Positions 22,382 through 36,100 of a stretch of DNA of 64,000 bases are shown piece after piece (within the stretch, counting starts at the first letter, position 1; each line of letters starts with the position of its first letter). Both the position numbers and the translations under genes were made by a program. The DNA is taken from positions 1,674,001-1,738,000 of the forward strand of contig JAJNNX010000005.1 in assembly GCA_023159155.1 (NCBI GenBank). Reading direction: 5' to 3'. The DNA is from Ustulina deusta. Lineage: Eukaryota > Ascomycota > Sordariomycetes > Xylariales > Xylariaceae. The notes under the pieces are model-generated. The model was not told the DNA's origin, did no database searches, and saw nothing but the letters and a program-made list of their open reading frames with translations.

Positions 22382-25300
22382 GGTGAGAGACAAGGCTTCC
22401 GTGACAAGGCGACGTTGATTTATTATAACAAGAAGCCAACTTAGACAAAGTGAGGCGCAGACAGGGGTGCCCGGATGGTTAATGGATGCTCATTATGTCA
22501 CAGACGGGCTTTAAGTGGCTGTCCTCCTCCCTGATTCAGACACAAGGCAAAGGCAAGTTGGGAAGGGGGTCCGGGTATGCAATAACAAGAACATTCAAAA
22601 TACTGATGGATGGAGGGGGTGGGTGCCAGGGTAGATATACCAAAAGTTCCCAACAGTCCATGTGCTCCAGGCGGGAGAATGTGAATAAGTAAACGATACG
22701 AAGACCGTGGGAGGAGGTACAACGAGTACCTATACCCACAACCAAGGCGATGACGGTACAATCGATTACATTATGGGGGATCGCGGAGGGCCATGTGCAG
22801 TTCTATAATAAGACGGTAGAGCTCACAAAAAGTAGTAAGGTAAAGACTGTCAAGGCAGAATCGACACACATACACCCACACAGAGCAGGCCCACGAACCA
22901 CGCTGCAGATCCATGTATACCAATACGCCGTGACGGTGGCCGTTGATGATGATAGGTAGGGTGAGATGTCGTGCCCACTGCTTAAGGCCACCAGGGGGGT
23001 GAGCGAGAAAAGACTAGGCACGGCTGAAAAAGGCGGCCCTACATCGTAGGTACCTCGATGGGATTTCTATACCCGGGCCAGTACACGCCGAGTACAAGCA
23101 TGATGGAATTCCTTACTCTGGAAATACTGGGGAGAGCACATTGGACAGCAGGAAATGGGAAGGGGGATGTAACACTACCTCTTGGGCATAGCTTGGTTCT
23201 GGCCTGTGGAGTTCTTCTACCCATGCTAATGCTACCTACCTACCCATACGTGCTGCCCCTGCTCCCCATCGCCCAACAGGGCAGCCTGCAGCCAGCCCAA
23301 TGGCATGCGCAAGGAAGAACCGTTGGAAGCTTCGCTATCCAGCAAGCCCATGGTGCTGTATGCCGTGCTACCAGCCCACTCATTCAGTGCCTCTAGCATA
23401 GTGCGCCAGTGTAGGGACCGTGTGCTTTTGGTCCCTGATATTCCTAGAAACACATCGACGCAGGCTGCTGCCATATAGGTGCTGTGTTGAGCGAGTATCA
23501 TATGCGGGAAGGGCGTAGGAGGTCTACGGTTAGGAGGCGGACGGGCATTGAGATCCCTCATGTCCTCTCCATACACGTCTAACCGTCCTGCTGCACACTA
23601 TGTAGGCAGGTAATAAATGTTAACAATAGCTTGCTTCCCAAGGGACCTGACATCAGCTCCGTCGCACTCGACCACCGCCATTCTTCTTCGTTTTGGCCTT
23701 GCGGTTTCGGGGACATGGCCAGTCCCGATTAGTTCATCATCACAGCACACCACCACCTCTCATCGTCATCTTGTCCCGGACAGTGAGACAAGGGACTTCG
23801 AGGACGGAGATTCCCATGACAGTTCATATTCAACTGCACATGTAGTGCCCACGCTGGATCCAGGACAAACCACACCTGCCTACGCTATGCTACAACATTA
23901 CATACTGTGATCTGTCTACACAGTTCCCGCCTGTCGGTACTGCGTCTCGATGCTGGCCGACGTGTGGAGCAGGGCCTAATGTTCTGGATAGTGGACCTAG
24001 TAGTAGGAACTTCGGCCCCTCTGCCGCGATTTGGTAGATACGCTTCCACTGAGTATCGTGGGCCAAAACAGGTAGGTAGGTCCTCAATAAGATAGTGTAG
24101 GTTCGCTAAACGGCTTTCACGACGTCGGCTAGAGTTCCTCTCACCGTGGATCATTCTAACGGGCACCCCCGTCTATTTCGGCTTCGCATATCATTAGTGT
24201 AGCTTAAAGTGGAATAGCACCTTGGTTCTGTTAGGCTTGACAAGGGAGACCATCTTGGGCTAGCCTGTTAACCCAATTCGCAGTGCGTGGAACGTTAAGT
24301 CCATCAAGCTGGTAGAAAAAATAACATCGAAGAAATACGGATGGGCAAATAGTCCACATGTTTACCAATGAGAGGAATATAACGACGAGTATATTGACAA
24401 TAAGAGACCTGGCCAAAGTCGTTTGTAGATCCCACCAGTGTGCTGGAATCGATCGGCACTATCTTTTATCCACTTTTTCTTTTCTTCCCTCGCACTCGCC
24501 CAATGTTGATTTGCTTCACTCATCTGCCTATGTGATGAGCCAGCCCTACTGCAGTAGACCGGTATAAATTTTTTTCCCGGCGCTATGCGGGGGATTGTAC
24601 CACCTAGTATCCCATCCTTTCAGTTTCAGGAGCCTATCACATTCCAATATATCTAGTGTAGCCTACCTATATACATACTGGAGGTATATGCGTAGATACT
24701 ACTACACGAGATCAAAAGTCCCGTAAAGTGGGGTGAGTCCCCGGTAGATCGCGAAGCGTCCAAGAATAGCAGAGGGCTCTCTTCGATCACGCTAGACTGC
24801 ATCATTCACAAATCTGCTATATTTATTCCAAGCTATTCTTGACCCGTTCATTTTGAAGGACCGAAATTACAAAACGTCCCCACTGCAAATCAAATCCGTA
24901 ACTGAACACTATGGCATCAAGAGCGGACCATGCGGGAGCTTAGAAGGATTAGTCATGCGACTTGCGGATGAGCATGTCGACTGAAAGGCCAGTGTATACC
25001 GCCCACTGCGCTTCAGCACTCTGCGAGAGCCTTGAACGCAGACTCCTCCGGCACTGTTGGGTAGAGGTTATCTGATGATATAGCTTCAATTTCAACAGTC
25101 GCATCAACGGGGCTCCAAAAAGGCGGAACGAGGCGACACAGCGGCATGGATGCGTTCGAAACTAGCCGTGTTGAACTGTAACATTCCGTATGATGGGTTT
25201 CTCTCCCTCCTTAGCATATCAATACGCATGCGTGGTTGGGATTAAGTTTCACGCGGCTCAGAATAAGGGACCATACATTGGATCCGACAGTCTGGGAACT

Positions 25301-28122
25301 GGACCCTGCGATGACTGGCTGATTGAGGGCAAGGAGACATCGGAGCATCATCTGCACCTGTGCCACGGCACAGGGCGGCGTGGAAACACCCACATGGACC
25401 GACTTCGATGCATGTGTTCGAATCATCGGCTCCTACGTTCGCGGGTACAAGCATGTTGAAGTCACTCTCCAGCTCGGGGGTTTGTGGTCTCGCTCTCAGG
25501 CATCGCCTTATTGGTACCGCCGACAAAAGGGGAAAGGAGAGAAGATAGGTGTGCTACTATGATTGAAGCATTGAATCAATTATAGAGATACGAATACTAG
25601 ACGTCCTAATTTAGGTACTCCCCAGGATGATAAATTCGGTGCATTGGCATACCACGTTCTTGGAAATTGCTGTTTCAGCTCAAGAAGCACAGTGAGTCCG
25701 CAACGAGGTTCTGAGCACGCCTGAGACATCTGAAAATTCGTGCGACTAAGAATAAACCCAAAACGATTTATCCTTTTGACTTGACCCCACCGCAACGAGC
25801 ATCTCGCACGGCCCCCGAAATCATTAAAAATCGTCTTACGGCTTCGATGTGGTATGCTCGTAGGATGACTCTAGATGACGAGGGAGATGGCCAAGGCATT
25901 GGAATTTTCTCCTTTTCGGGCTATAGAAACCTCTAGCCCTATTAATTGCGAATTGTCTCCAATGGCGGTCTTGAGCTCTAGGTGGATTCGGTGACGGCAC
26001 TGGAGACGCCTGGTTCTCTCGTCGGTAGTATTGGTTTTGGGATCCAACTGTCCGAGGCTCTCGTTAATCTATCTCGCAAGTGTGGTCTGTGAATGAGCTC
26101 TCGAAGAAATTGGCCCCAAGGTTAACTCGACAGTCGGTGCTTGAGGAAATGTATTGTTTCTTGGGGCAGGGCGTTCGCAACGTTCACACGAGCAAACCAC
26201 TTGAGCCCTTCTCAGAAAATGCATTCATTAAGGTGGAATTGACCGCAGGTCACTGCTTAGGGATACTCTGGCGCATTTAAACCGTCATTGCTGGTAGCAG
26301 ACCTGATGGCTTTGAGGGCGAGTTGGCAAATAGGCTTACTGACTAACAGCTCCTAACGTGTCGTCTAGAATGTCATTTCGGAATAAGATCGCAACTTGCT
26401 TGGGAGTTCCTGGGCTTGCCAGGGAAATTATGCAAGGAACTGCGGCACTATCATAACCACGTAATGCCTTGACTCCATGTGACCTTGTTTGGCCATTGAG
26501 AAGTGCAACATAATGTATATTTCTCTAGTGAGTCATATGGTTTATCGCTAATTTCATTAACATTCACCTTTCGTAATAGGAGGACAATTGGCTACGGGCT
26601 GGACGAATAAAAACTTATCAACGGCATTAAAAAAAAGTAGACGAGCAGAACCGAAATGACTACGAATACAAAACAGCGACGCGAACAAAGATCTGGAAGA
26701 CCAGGTTACGATACTTGCTCGCTTCAAACCCGTCCTCACTCTTGGTATAGGGTTGGACTGCGTTTTACGGAACGCAATTGATCAGAAAGACCTCAGCAAC
26801 TGATCTATTATGACGGCCCTCAGACAGGTAAGCGACATGTTTGGTGTTCTGGCCGATTCGGCAGATGACGCTTCCGCCCCCGCCATCATTACAATTAGCG
26901 ACGGAGAGCAAGAATGCGGTCGAGCAACTAATGTTCGAATGGATACCCGCTCACATGAAGCACATAGATGGCGAGGATAGCATTCTATCCGCAACATATG
27001 ACCGTCGTGCATCACGAACGATGCTGGAGGCCCCCAAGATTATCCGAAGCGGGGTGAAAGTCGCACAGCAGTATGTTGTCTTTTGAGCTTGAGGCGCGTC
27101 CGCGAGGGCCAGACCCGGTCTAATCTCCAGTAATGGTCAAAGCCGCGAGTGCCGGAAGCGAGGACTAAGAGACGTGGTGGCGACTCGGATGCTGGCCGGG
27201 CTTTTACATCCGCTGGTAGAAAACGACCTCGGGGATGGTGTTAAGTTGCACCGAGGACCTCCTTCTACAGCCCCCAAAGCCCCTAAAGCCTCTGAATCTA
27301 GGCGATGGGCTCTAATTTAGTTCCATATATTGGGGTGGGTGAATGGCCAATTCGACAAATCTTGGGTGTTTGAGGGGCAGGTGCTGGGAGAACCGATCAA
27401 CCTACATAGTAGTACTGGTAGTCTAGGTAGGTACCTATGTTAGGTACTACAACCTTCATTGATTAGGTAAGCGAATTGCTGTATAAGTACCTAGATACAT
27501 ATTGTATGTATACCTGGAGCAACCTCTGGTCGTGGCTGGTGGTGCTTAACCCCACAGCTCCCTCGACACCGCCACTTCCAAGACCTACAGTGCTGGACCT
27601 AAGTACCTTATATCTCCAGAGCTGGGACCCGAGGCTGCCTGGAGCTTCTTCCTTGTCCTTCAAACCAATACATTGTCATCAGCCTGCAATGTGCATCATA
27701 CAATTCTTTTTTTACATGTAGGTCTAACATGCTGCGAGAAGGGAAAGACTTACACATATAATAACGGTTGCATTTCTGAAGTTCAAGTAATCAACAGTAG
27801 AGGTTGCATCAGATCGCAATACTCTCCTTGCATGCCACTCGCTTCTAGTTAGATGGAGAGAGTTTTCGGGACGGCAACAATCCAATCGTGCTATCCCCAA
27901 AACTATCGCCATACAATGGGACGGGCTGGCGAGCTGGTGAATTGATCTATCTACCTACTGCACTGGGTAAACAAAGATCCTTCTTTTCTTTTCTTTTGCA
28001 ACTGATTCGGACCTTCTTCACACGTTATCACACTGGCGACCTGAACTTGGGCTTCACGTCTTCCGCCTTAACTGCAGAGGAAATACCGTGCGCAGCGACG
28101 TCCGAGGTAAAGCGGCGGCAAG
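22382..28122. other. Gene-poor stretch of 5.7 kb
   Basis: No supported gene. It contains the 5' regions of the zinc-finger gene and of rad3. Stops interrupt every frame. A segment near 25390-25500 has a C-ending codon pattern (frame including WTDFDACVRIIGSYVRGY), but I recognise no family and see no start or splice context. A probable retrotransposon fossil is listed at 26810-26978. TAGGTA words cluster at 27415-27450. Confidence 0.5.
26810..26978 (+). mobile_element. Probable fossil of a retrotransposon RNase H domain
   Basis: One frame from the ATG at 26810 reads TALRQVSDMFGVLADSADD and then APAIITISDGEQ, resembling the helix and the TI-x-SDS-Q strand of non-LTR retrotransposon RNase H. 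A second frame then reads FEWIPAHMKHIDGED at about 26934-26978, resembling the WIPGH-x-G-NE block of the same domain. The two blocks are in different frames and about 11 codons apart instead of the usual 40 or more, as expected after a deletion and a frameshift. No reverse transcriptase remnant or poly-A tail was seen. The match is by eye only. Confidence 0.3.
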
Positions 28123-30602
28123 ATGAAGTTCTTTATAGACGACCTTCCTGTGCTCTTTCCGTACCCTCGGATATATCCTGAGCAGTATGCCTACATGTGC
28201 GATCTCAAGAGGACCCTCGACGCCGGCGGCCACTGCGTCCTGGAGATGCCCTCGGGGACCGGGAAGACTGTTTCGCTGCTCTCCCTCATTGTCGCCTATC
28301 AGCAGCATTACCCTGAGCACCGGAAACTCATCTACTGTTCCCGGACCATGTCCGAGATCGAGAAGGCCTTGGCCGAGCTGAAGGCTCTCATGAAGTTCCG
28401 TGCTGATGAGCTAGGTCACGTCGAAGAATTTCGCGGCCTCGGTTTGACTAGCCGTAAGAACCTCTGCCTCCACCCTTCCGTCAAGAGGGAAAAGAGCGGC
28501 GCCATCGTCGATGCGCGCTGCAGAAGTTTGACTGCTGGCTTCGTTCGGGAAAAGAAGGAGAAGGGTGAGAATGTTGAAACCTGTATCTACCATGACAATC
28601 TTGACCTGCTCGAGGCACATAATCTCGTCCCCAACGGAGTGTGGACACTCGACGGCTTGTTGAGGTATGGAGAGCAGCACAAGCAGTGTCCCTACTTCAC
28701 TGCGAGACGCATGGTAAGTCCTGATACCCCGGGCTAGCTGCTCGGCCTAAACATAGCTACCCGGCATGTTAAGTTTATCTGTTAAAACATGATCAGATGC
28801 AATATTGCAACGTCATCATCTACTCATACCACTACCTTCTGGATCCCAAGATAGCCGAGCGCGTCTCTAAGGAATTCTCCAAAGATTGCATCGTTGTGTT
28901 TGATGAGGCCCATAATATCGACAATGTGTGTATCGAATCCCTGAGCACCGACATAACCGAGGACTCTTTACGTAAAGCTACCCGAGGCGCTGTGAATCTC
29001 GAGCGGAAAATTGCCGAGATGAAGGAGACGGATAGGGAGCAGCTCGAAAACGAGTACCAGAAGCTCGTTGAAGGCCTTCGAGACGCCGACGAGGCCCGTC
29101 AGGAGGATTCCTTCATGGCGAATCCAGCTTTGCCCGATGACTTGCTCAAGGAAGCCGTTCCCGGTAACATTCGAAGGGCCGAACATTTCACAGCCTTCCT
29201 AAAAAGATTTATAGAATACCTAAAGACACGCATGAAGGTCCGGCAGGTTATATCGGAAACGCCACCGTCATTTTTATCTCACTTGAAGGAACACACATTT
29301 ATCGAGAAGAAGCCACTGCGATTCTGCGCTGAGAGATTAACGTCGTTAGTAAGAACGCTCGAGCTCACCAACATCGAAGACTATCAACCCCTTCAAGAAG
29401 TCGCAACATTTGCCACCTTAGTAGCCACTTACGAGAAGGGCTTTCTACTCATTCTCGAGCCCTTTGAATCAGATACAGCTGAGGTCCCTAATCCAGTCCT
29501 TCATTTCACTTGTCTCGATGCGGCTATCGCTATTAAACCTGTGTTTGATAGATTCAGCTCCGTCATTATCACCTCGGGTACTATGTCGCCATTAGAAATG
29601 TATCCCAAAATGCTCAGCTTCCAAACGGTCGTGCAGGAGTCATACACTATGACACTTGCAAGGCGATCGTTTCTGCCGATGATCGTTACTCGTGGTAGTG
29701 ACCAAGCACCGGTTTCAACCAGTTTCCAGGTCCGAAATGAGCCGAGTGTGGTCCGCAACTATGGCAATCTCTTAACCGAGTTTGCCAGAGTTACACCCGA
29801 TGGTATGGTCGTCTTCTTTCCCTCTTACCTATACATGGAATCGATTATCAGTATGTGGCAAGGCATGGGTATCCTGGACGAAGTGTGGAAATACAAGTTG
29901 ATCCTGGTCGAAACGCCTGACGCACAAGAAACTTCTCTGGCCCTTGAAACTTATCGCACAGCGTGTTGCAACGGGAGAGGCGCAGTCTTGTTGTGCGTCG
30001 CCCGCGGCAAGGTCTCGGAAGGCATTGATTTCGATCATCAGTACGGTCGAACGGTCTTGTGCATTGGCGTCCCGTTCCAATACACGGAATCTCGCATTCT
30101 CAAGGCGAGACTCGAATTCCTGCGGGAGACTTACCGCATTCGCGAAAACGACTTCCTGTCCTTCGATGCCATGCGCCACGCCGCGCAATGCCTAGGTCGT
30201 GTGCTCAGAGGCAAAGACGACTACGGCATCATGGTCCTAGCGGATCGCCGATTCCAGAAAAAGCGCTCGCAGCTGCCCAAGTGGATCAATCAAGCCATGC
30301 ATGACGTCGACAGCAATCTCAGCACCGACATGTCCATCATCACGGCGCAGCGCTTCTTGAGGGACATGGCGCGACCCTTCAAGTCTAAGGACCAGGAGGG
30401 GATCAGTATGTGGAGCTTGCAGGATTTGAGGGCCCATCAGCAGAAGGTTGACGAGGAGAAAATCAAGGAGTTGCAGAGCCAGGGCGACGACGCCTTAATT
30501 GAGGCTCTACGTAAGGCCCAGGCTCAGCAAGCCTACGATGAGGATTACGATATGGATGATGAGGATCTCGACGAAGGGATGATGCAGCTCGATGGTGCCT
30601 GA
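28123..30602 (+). CDS. rad3: TFIIH DNA helicase subunit Rad3/XPD
   Basis: Exons 28123-28713 and 28797-30602 join in phase 0 to 798 residues; the intron 28714-28796 has gtaagt and gatcag. The protein is a 5'-3' superfamily 2 helicase of the TFIIH core, needed for nucleotide excision repair and Pol II promoter opening. The Walker A motif PSGTGKT has Lys48. The four iron-sulphur cysteines are Cys115, Cys133, Cys154 and Cys189, with the spacing known for XPD. The DEAH box is at about 233-236. Motifs SEGIDF (about 600) and QCLGRVLRGKDDYG (about 660) are intact. Exon 2 carries IIYSYHYLLDPKIAERVS, near-identical to yeast Rad3. The acidic C-terminal tail is normal for fungi. It is convergent with prp3 at 253 bp. 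No oddity. Confidence 0.97.
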
Positions 30603-30855
30603 ATGCGCTTGAGTGGTTGCAATTTGATCTCCACTCGCGGTATCTCGTGTCGCACTGGAGGGTCCAAAAAAAGAATCATCTCGTCTATAGGTGTTTGGCC
30701 GGCAGACGAGCTTGTAACTAATAGATAAAGGGGTCAGAAAATACTTCTGACTAGGATGGGATGAGTCTTATTATGGATTAGTTATATATACCATGAAACG
30801 AGACAGAAAAAAAAAATCGGGCTACGCGATGTCCATTTATTGTATTCCATAATAT

Positions 30856-32441
30856 CTATGTAGTGGATTTAGCCATGTTCCAGAAGCTTTCTAGCTTCGC
30901 TCTCGATAAAACCTGCCGAGCCTCGGCGTCCGTCTCGCACACGCGCGACTTGAAAGCGTGGAAGGCTTGTGACTTCACCTCGCCTTCGAATAACAAGTGA
31001 CACTTGTTGAGTGCCAGATCCTTCAGATCTCCCTTCTCGTCTTCGGCCTTCAGCCAGTCCCTTGTGCTGTCATTTTGGGTGGCCTTGTCTCTTGGCGGGG
31101 CGTTCTCCGTCCAGTCGATCCGGTTGAGCATTAGCTTCTTGTACTGCTTGGTGCTGTGTTCACCACCCTCGACAATTATCAAGTTCTGTTTTGGGTGCAT
31201 GATAACCAGGCCCTTGAGATTATGCTGCTCGGCATTCTTGCTGACCTTGAACCGATGCTGTCCGTTGGCCAGGCTGTTTACCTTGAAAGCCAGCATGTGT
31301 ACGCCCTTAGCCACGTCCTTCTCTTGGTTCTTCGCCAGCTTCTCGTGTCTTTGGTCCTTGGTTAGCTTTCGCTCGTCGTTGGTCTCCATGTGCTTCGCGT
31401 GTCGGTCGGCGATCTCCCGGTTCACTCGGGCCTCGACGGCCGTGGGGTCTTTGACAGCCTCTTCTCCCAATACGCGCATGAGATTCCCCTTTTTGATCTT
31501 TGGGGGCGGTGCGGGAACCAACCCCACTAGTACGAAACAAAATTAGTAGGTGCAAATGGAGGCTGGAAAGCTGGATACGCGCAAAACTTGGCATGAACGG
31601 GTGTTGTAAAGCTGCAGGTACGGCACAGAGCGAAAGGACACTTACATCGTATCTTGGCTTGCTCTTCCTTCAGGTCGGCCATACGACGTTGGCGACGCAG
31701 CTTGGCCTGCTCATTCGTGGTTAAGTACATGGGTTTCGGCGCAGGTATATGTCGGTCCTGGGGTGGCTCGATAGCAACGGGGTGTTGGATATAGCTCGTA
31801 ATAATGGTGTCCTCAGTGTCGATCTTGACAGCACTTGGGTCATCGATGCCATCGTATGTGTTCCCGTCGACGAGGCCCTCGTCCCACCACTCGATGTCGG
31901 GAGGGGCTTCGACTACAAAGTTCTTCTCGACGTCGATGTCCTCGTCTATGCCGGCCTTGCGAGTCTGGGCGGCGATCTTCTTCTTCAGGGCCTCGAGAGC
32001 GGCCTGGCGGCGCAACGCATTCGCCTGTTGAATGTATTTGCCCTTCTGATTGAAGATGAGTTGGCGGGATTGGCGCGGTTTCGGGGTCGGGGCTCCGAGG
32101 CTCGCGTCGTAGTATGGGTTGCTCTTGATCTCCTCAGCGGAGGGGCCTGACAGATCGAGAGCCTTCTGTCGCTTGGGCTGGGAAGTAGAAGACGGCTTGA
32201 AGGCGGGTTTTGAGTCGCTGTCGCTTGACTTGGCGCCAGGCTTCCACTGGCCCAAATCCTCGAGAGCAGGGTGAAGACCAACATTCAAGCCGCCCCTGGC
32301 CTTGCTGGAGCCTATGGCTGCCGAGACACGCGCCTTGAGGGCTGCGAGCTTGGCTGCTTTGTCTACCGCAGTCTCGGGTTTCTGGATGCGGGATGCGCCA
32401 TCGTTGCGGGGACCGAGACCTGGGGAAGCGCGTCGGTCCAT
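30856..32441 (-). CDS. prp3: U4/U6 snRNP splicing factor Prp3
   Basis: Minus-strand exons 32441-31646 and 31526-30856 with intron 31527-31645 (gtaagt to tactag) give 488 residues, close to yeast Prp3. The N-terminal third is Lys-, Ala- and Ser-rich. The conserved core includes IEWWDEGLVD (about residues 185-195), the PMYLTTNEQAKLRRQRR helix and, across the splice, IRLGLVPAPPPKIKKGNLMRV. The C-terminal DUF1115-type domain contains NLIIVEGGEHSTKQYKKLML and a WTENAPP block. Prp3 clamps the U4/U6 snRNA duplex in the tri-snRNP and is essential for spliceosome assembly. It shares a 685 bp divergent region with the Pol I large subunit gene. The start is the first in-frame ATG; a further upstream exon cannot be excluded. 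Confidence 0.94.
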
Positions 32442-33126
32442 GAAGCGATGCCCGTTGGTCTAGGAGAGGGAAAAAACGTTTGATGGGCGGAAGACGAGCC
32501 GATCGTTGGTGAATGGATGCGTCGCGCACCAGCAAACCACTTCGAAGGCGTACGGGAATGGGGGATGACTGACGATCCAGTAACAAGGATGCGATTTCAA
32601 AGATTTAAATTGATTTTGTGTCAGCTATGAGGGATCAAGTCAATAACTTAATGCGACAGTATAGATCGAAGATGCCTGGATACAAGATCAATGAACCAGC
32701 ATAATCATTAGATGGGCACCTAGGTACCTCCCTAGCTTCATGTTTATCAGGTCCATCCGACATGTACGGTTACGACATATCTATGTATAAAAACATAACA
32801 CTTCACATGATAGGTACTTAGGTGAACATACCTCGGTAAGCAGGCGAATTAAATTCATTTATTGCAAATATGTACCTATCAGGTATTTACCTTGGTCCTT
32901 GTAGGTACCTTAGGTTTCTGCCATCTTACGCCGCCAAAAAGTCAAGCTTCAATTTTCTACCCGTCTACGGCGACCCTCCACCGCCAGCCACTTCTACTAT
33001 TGGCGACCAACTTGGAGTCCCTTTCCCTCTCCCCTCCCCCTTTTTTGGGTTGTTGTCGTGGTTGAAGCTGGTCACCTTCATTTCTGTCGCAATCCTCGAA
33101 GGAGGATTGCTAGCTTAGTTGGCATC
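32442..33126. promoter_or_regulatory. Divergent promoter region between prp3 and the Pol I large subunit gene
   Basis: 685 bp separating two opposite start codons. It must hold both promoters. Several CCTAGGTACC-like words occur (for example acctaggt at 32718-32725, and others near 32814, 32874 and 32905). No TATA box is clear. Confidence 0.5.
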
Positions 33127-36100
33127 ATGAATATCTCACAGCCAATCTCCTCGGCCATTGATAGCGTCGACTTCGATTTTCTGACCCCTGCCGAGATCAG
33201 GGCTATCTCGGTCAAGAAGATCGAAAACCCAACCACGTTTGACAGTCTGTTAAATCCCATACCAGGTGGATTGTACGATCCAGCGTTGGGATCGTGGGGA
33301 GACTTCACGTATGTTCTTCCCGAAATAAGAGCCAACCTGGCGCTGATCAAGTCCTCTAAATAGATGCACAACATGCAACCTCTCTCAGCCAAATTGTCCA
33401 GGTCATGCCGGTCATATCGAGCTTCCCATCCCCGTATATCACCCTGTGTTTATGGATCAGATTCTCCGTCTACTGCGCGCCCAATGCCAATACTGCTTCC
33501 GCTTTCGCACGCGGAGAGCCGATATCAGCCTCGTTGTCTGTAAACTACGTCTGCTTCAATTTGGCCTAATTGATGCCGCCAGTCGCATTGATGACATTAG
33601 TCTAGAAACGACCGATATTGAAGTAGACGATGAAGATATGTCCTCGGACGAAAAAAACTCTGTCATCGACAAGTTAGTCCGTCTGAGAGAGGCATATTCA
33701 AGGCGAGAATTGGAAAAGTGCCGGATAGCAGCTGTCGACATCAAGAAAGGCAAACATGAGGGCGCCTCGGAAGCTCGGAGGCAGGTGCTGAAGGACTTCA
33801 TGCGAGACATGACTAAGGGAAGAGGCTGTAGCACTTGTAACGCTATCTCACCCAGCTTTCGCAAAGATCGTTTCGTCAAGATATTCGAAAAGCCCCTAAG
33901 CAGCAAGGATCTAGGTAAGATGGTGCAGGGAGGACATAAACGGAAAGACGCCATTGTCATAAGACAAAGGACCAAGGCGGATGCGACGAAAAAGAAACCC
34001 GACTACGATTCAGATGAAGGCATCGCTGACGTAGACCTGCCTTCAAGCGACGGTGAGGAGGAGCACGATAGCCAAGAGGACGAGGACGATGAAGTCTCCG
34101 GAGAAGAGCTCGATGAGAATGGCGACGTGGTCATGGTCGATGCGGGCACGAAAACAGCCAAAAAGAAGCAGGACAGTGGCAAAGGCAGTCCTCGGTACGT
34201 CAGTTCAATAGATGTTCAGGCTCGGCTACAGCTCTTATTCGAAAAGGAGCAGGAGATACTTGCATTGGTCTATAACTCTATGCCAAATGGCAAAAAACTC
34301 CCGGCCGACAACTTCTTCCTCCAAACTCTCCTCGTGCCCCCAAATAGGTTCCGTCCAGAAGCGAAACAAGGCGACGGGGGCATTGCTGAAGCCCAGCAAA
34401 ATTCTCTCTACAAACAGATTCTGAACGCATGTGCACAGATCGCATTGATACATAAAGAAATGTCTCAGGGAGCCGATGCCAACAGCTCCGCTTCAACCAG
34501 GAAACGAGAGATGACTGAAATGCATGAAGCTTGTTGCAAACTGCAAGACTGCGTCAATTCCTTGATCGACAGGGACAGGAACCCCATTTCTGGTAAGGCA
34601 GGCAAGAGGAATGAGGATGGTATTAAACAAAAGCTCGAGAAAAAAGAAGGACTTTTCAGAAAGAACATGATGGGAAAGCGTGTCAACTTCGCAGCCCGAA
34701 GTGTCATCTCCCCCGACCCCAACATTGAGACGAGTGAAATTGGTGTTCCGCCGGTTTTTGCCAAGAAGTTGACCTATCCCGAACCTGTGACAAGCCACAA
34801 CTTCAGGGAAATGCAGCAGGCTGTTATCAACGGCATCGACAAGTGGCCAGGCGCTGCTGCTATCGAGAATGAGAACGGACAAATCATCAGTCTGAAGAAC
34901 AAGTCGGTTGAAGATCGTGTTGCATTAGCAAATCAACTACTTGCCCCTAGCAGTCACCATTACAGCTGTATGGGAGGTAAAAAGGTTCATCGGCACCTGG
35001 GTAATGGAGATGTGGTACTTATGAATCGCCAGCCTACTCTCCACAAGCCTTCTATCATGGGTCACAGAGCCAGGGTGTTACCCGGTGAAAAAACCATCCG
35101 CATGCACTACGCAAATTGCAACACATACAATGCGGATTTCGACGGTGATGAAATGAACATGCATTTCCCTCAGAACGAGCTTGCACGAGTCGAGGCGCTC
35201 CAGATAGCGGATACAGACCATCAATATCTTTCAGCGACAGCAGGGAAGCCCCTCCGTGGTTTGATTCAAGATCATATTTCGGTTTCGGTGGCCCTGTGTA
35301 ACAAGGATACCTTTTTTGACAAGAGTTCCTATAACGAGCTCGTGTATAGCGCGCTCCGCCCTGAGAGCGGCCACATCACCTCCGAGAGGCTTGAATTAGT
35401 CCCGCCAGCTGTGTTCAAGCCAGTGAAGCGGTGGACCGGTAAACAAGTCATCACGACTATTTTGAAGAACATCAAACCCGCCGGGTGTGGAGACTTGTGG
35501 ATGACCGGGCAGACGTCCATCAAGAAGGATCCATGGGGTAAATTCAAAGAAGAAGGCGAAGTGCTCTTTAATGATGGCGAGTTCATTACTGGCATCCTCG
35601 ACAAGTCACAGCTGGGTCCGAGTCCTGGTGGCTTTATTCACTCGATTCACGAAACCTGGGGCCCCGAATCGGCGGCGCGACTGCTTAGTTGTATGGGTCG
35701 GCTTCTGACCAGGTTTCTTAACATGCGTGCTTTCACGTGTGGCATGGACGATTTGCGACTTACCCCTCAAGGCGAGAAACAGAGGAAAGAAGTATTGCAA
35801 GATGCCAGCCGCATTGGCCTCGAACTTTCTGCCAAGCATGTAAGCCTCGGGGATCGTTCTGATGTTGACAGAACGACTCCGATCCTTCTTGAACGCCTCG
35901 AGGAGGTTTTCCGCGACGGTAGTAAGCAGGAAGACCTCGAGCATATGGTCAATGCCGGATGTGCGCAATTATCTTCAAGAGTGACCCAGACATGTCTGCC
36001 AGTTGGTCTGGAAAAGCAGTTCCCCAAGAATCACATGCAGTCGATGACGATATCGGGTGCCAAGGGTAGCCCCGTCAACGCAAATCTCATTTCCTGCAAT

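Noticed and set aside
25415..25430. TTCGAATC, resembling a tRNA B box
   Set aside because: No A box at a suitable distance and no cloverleaf.
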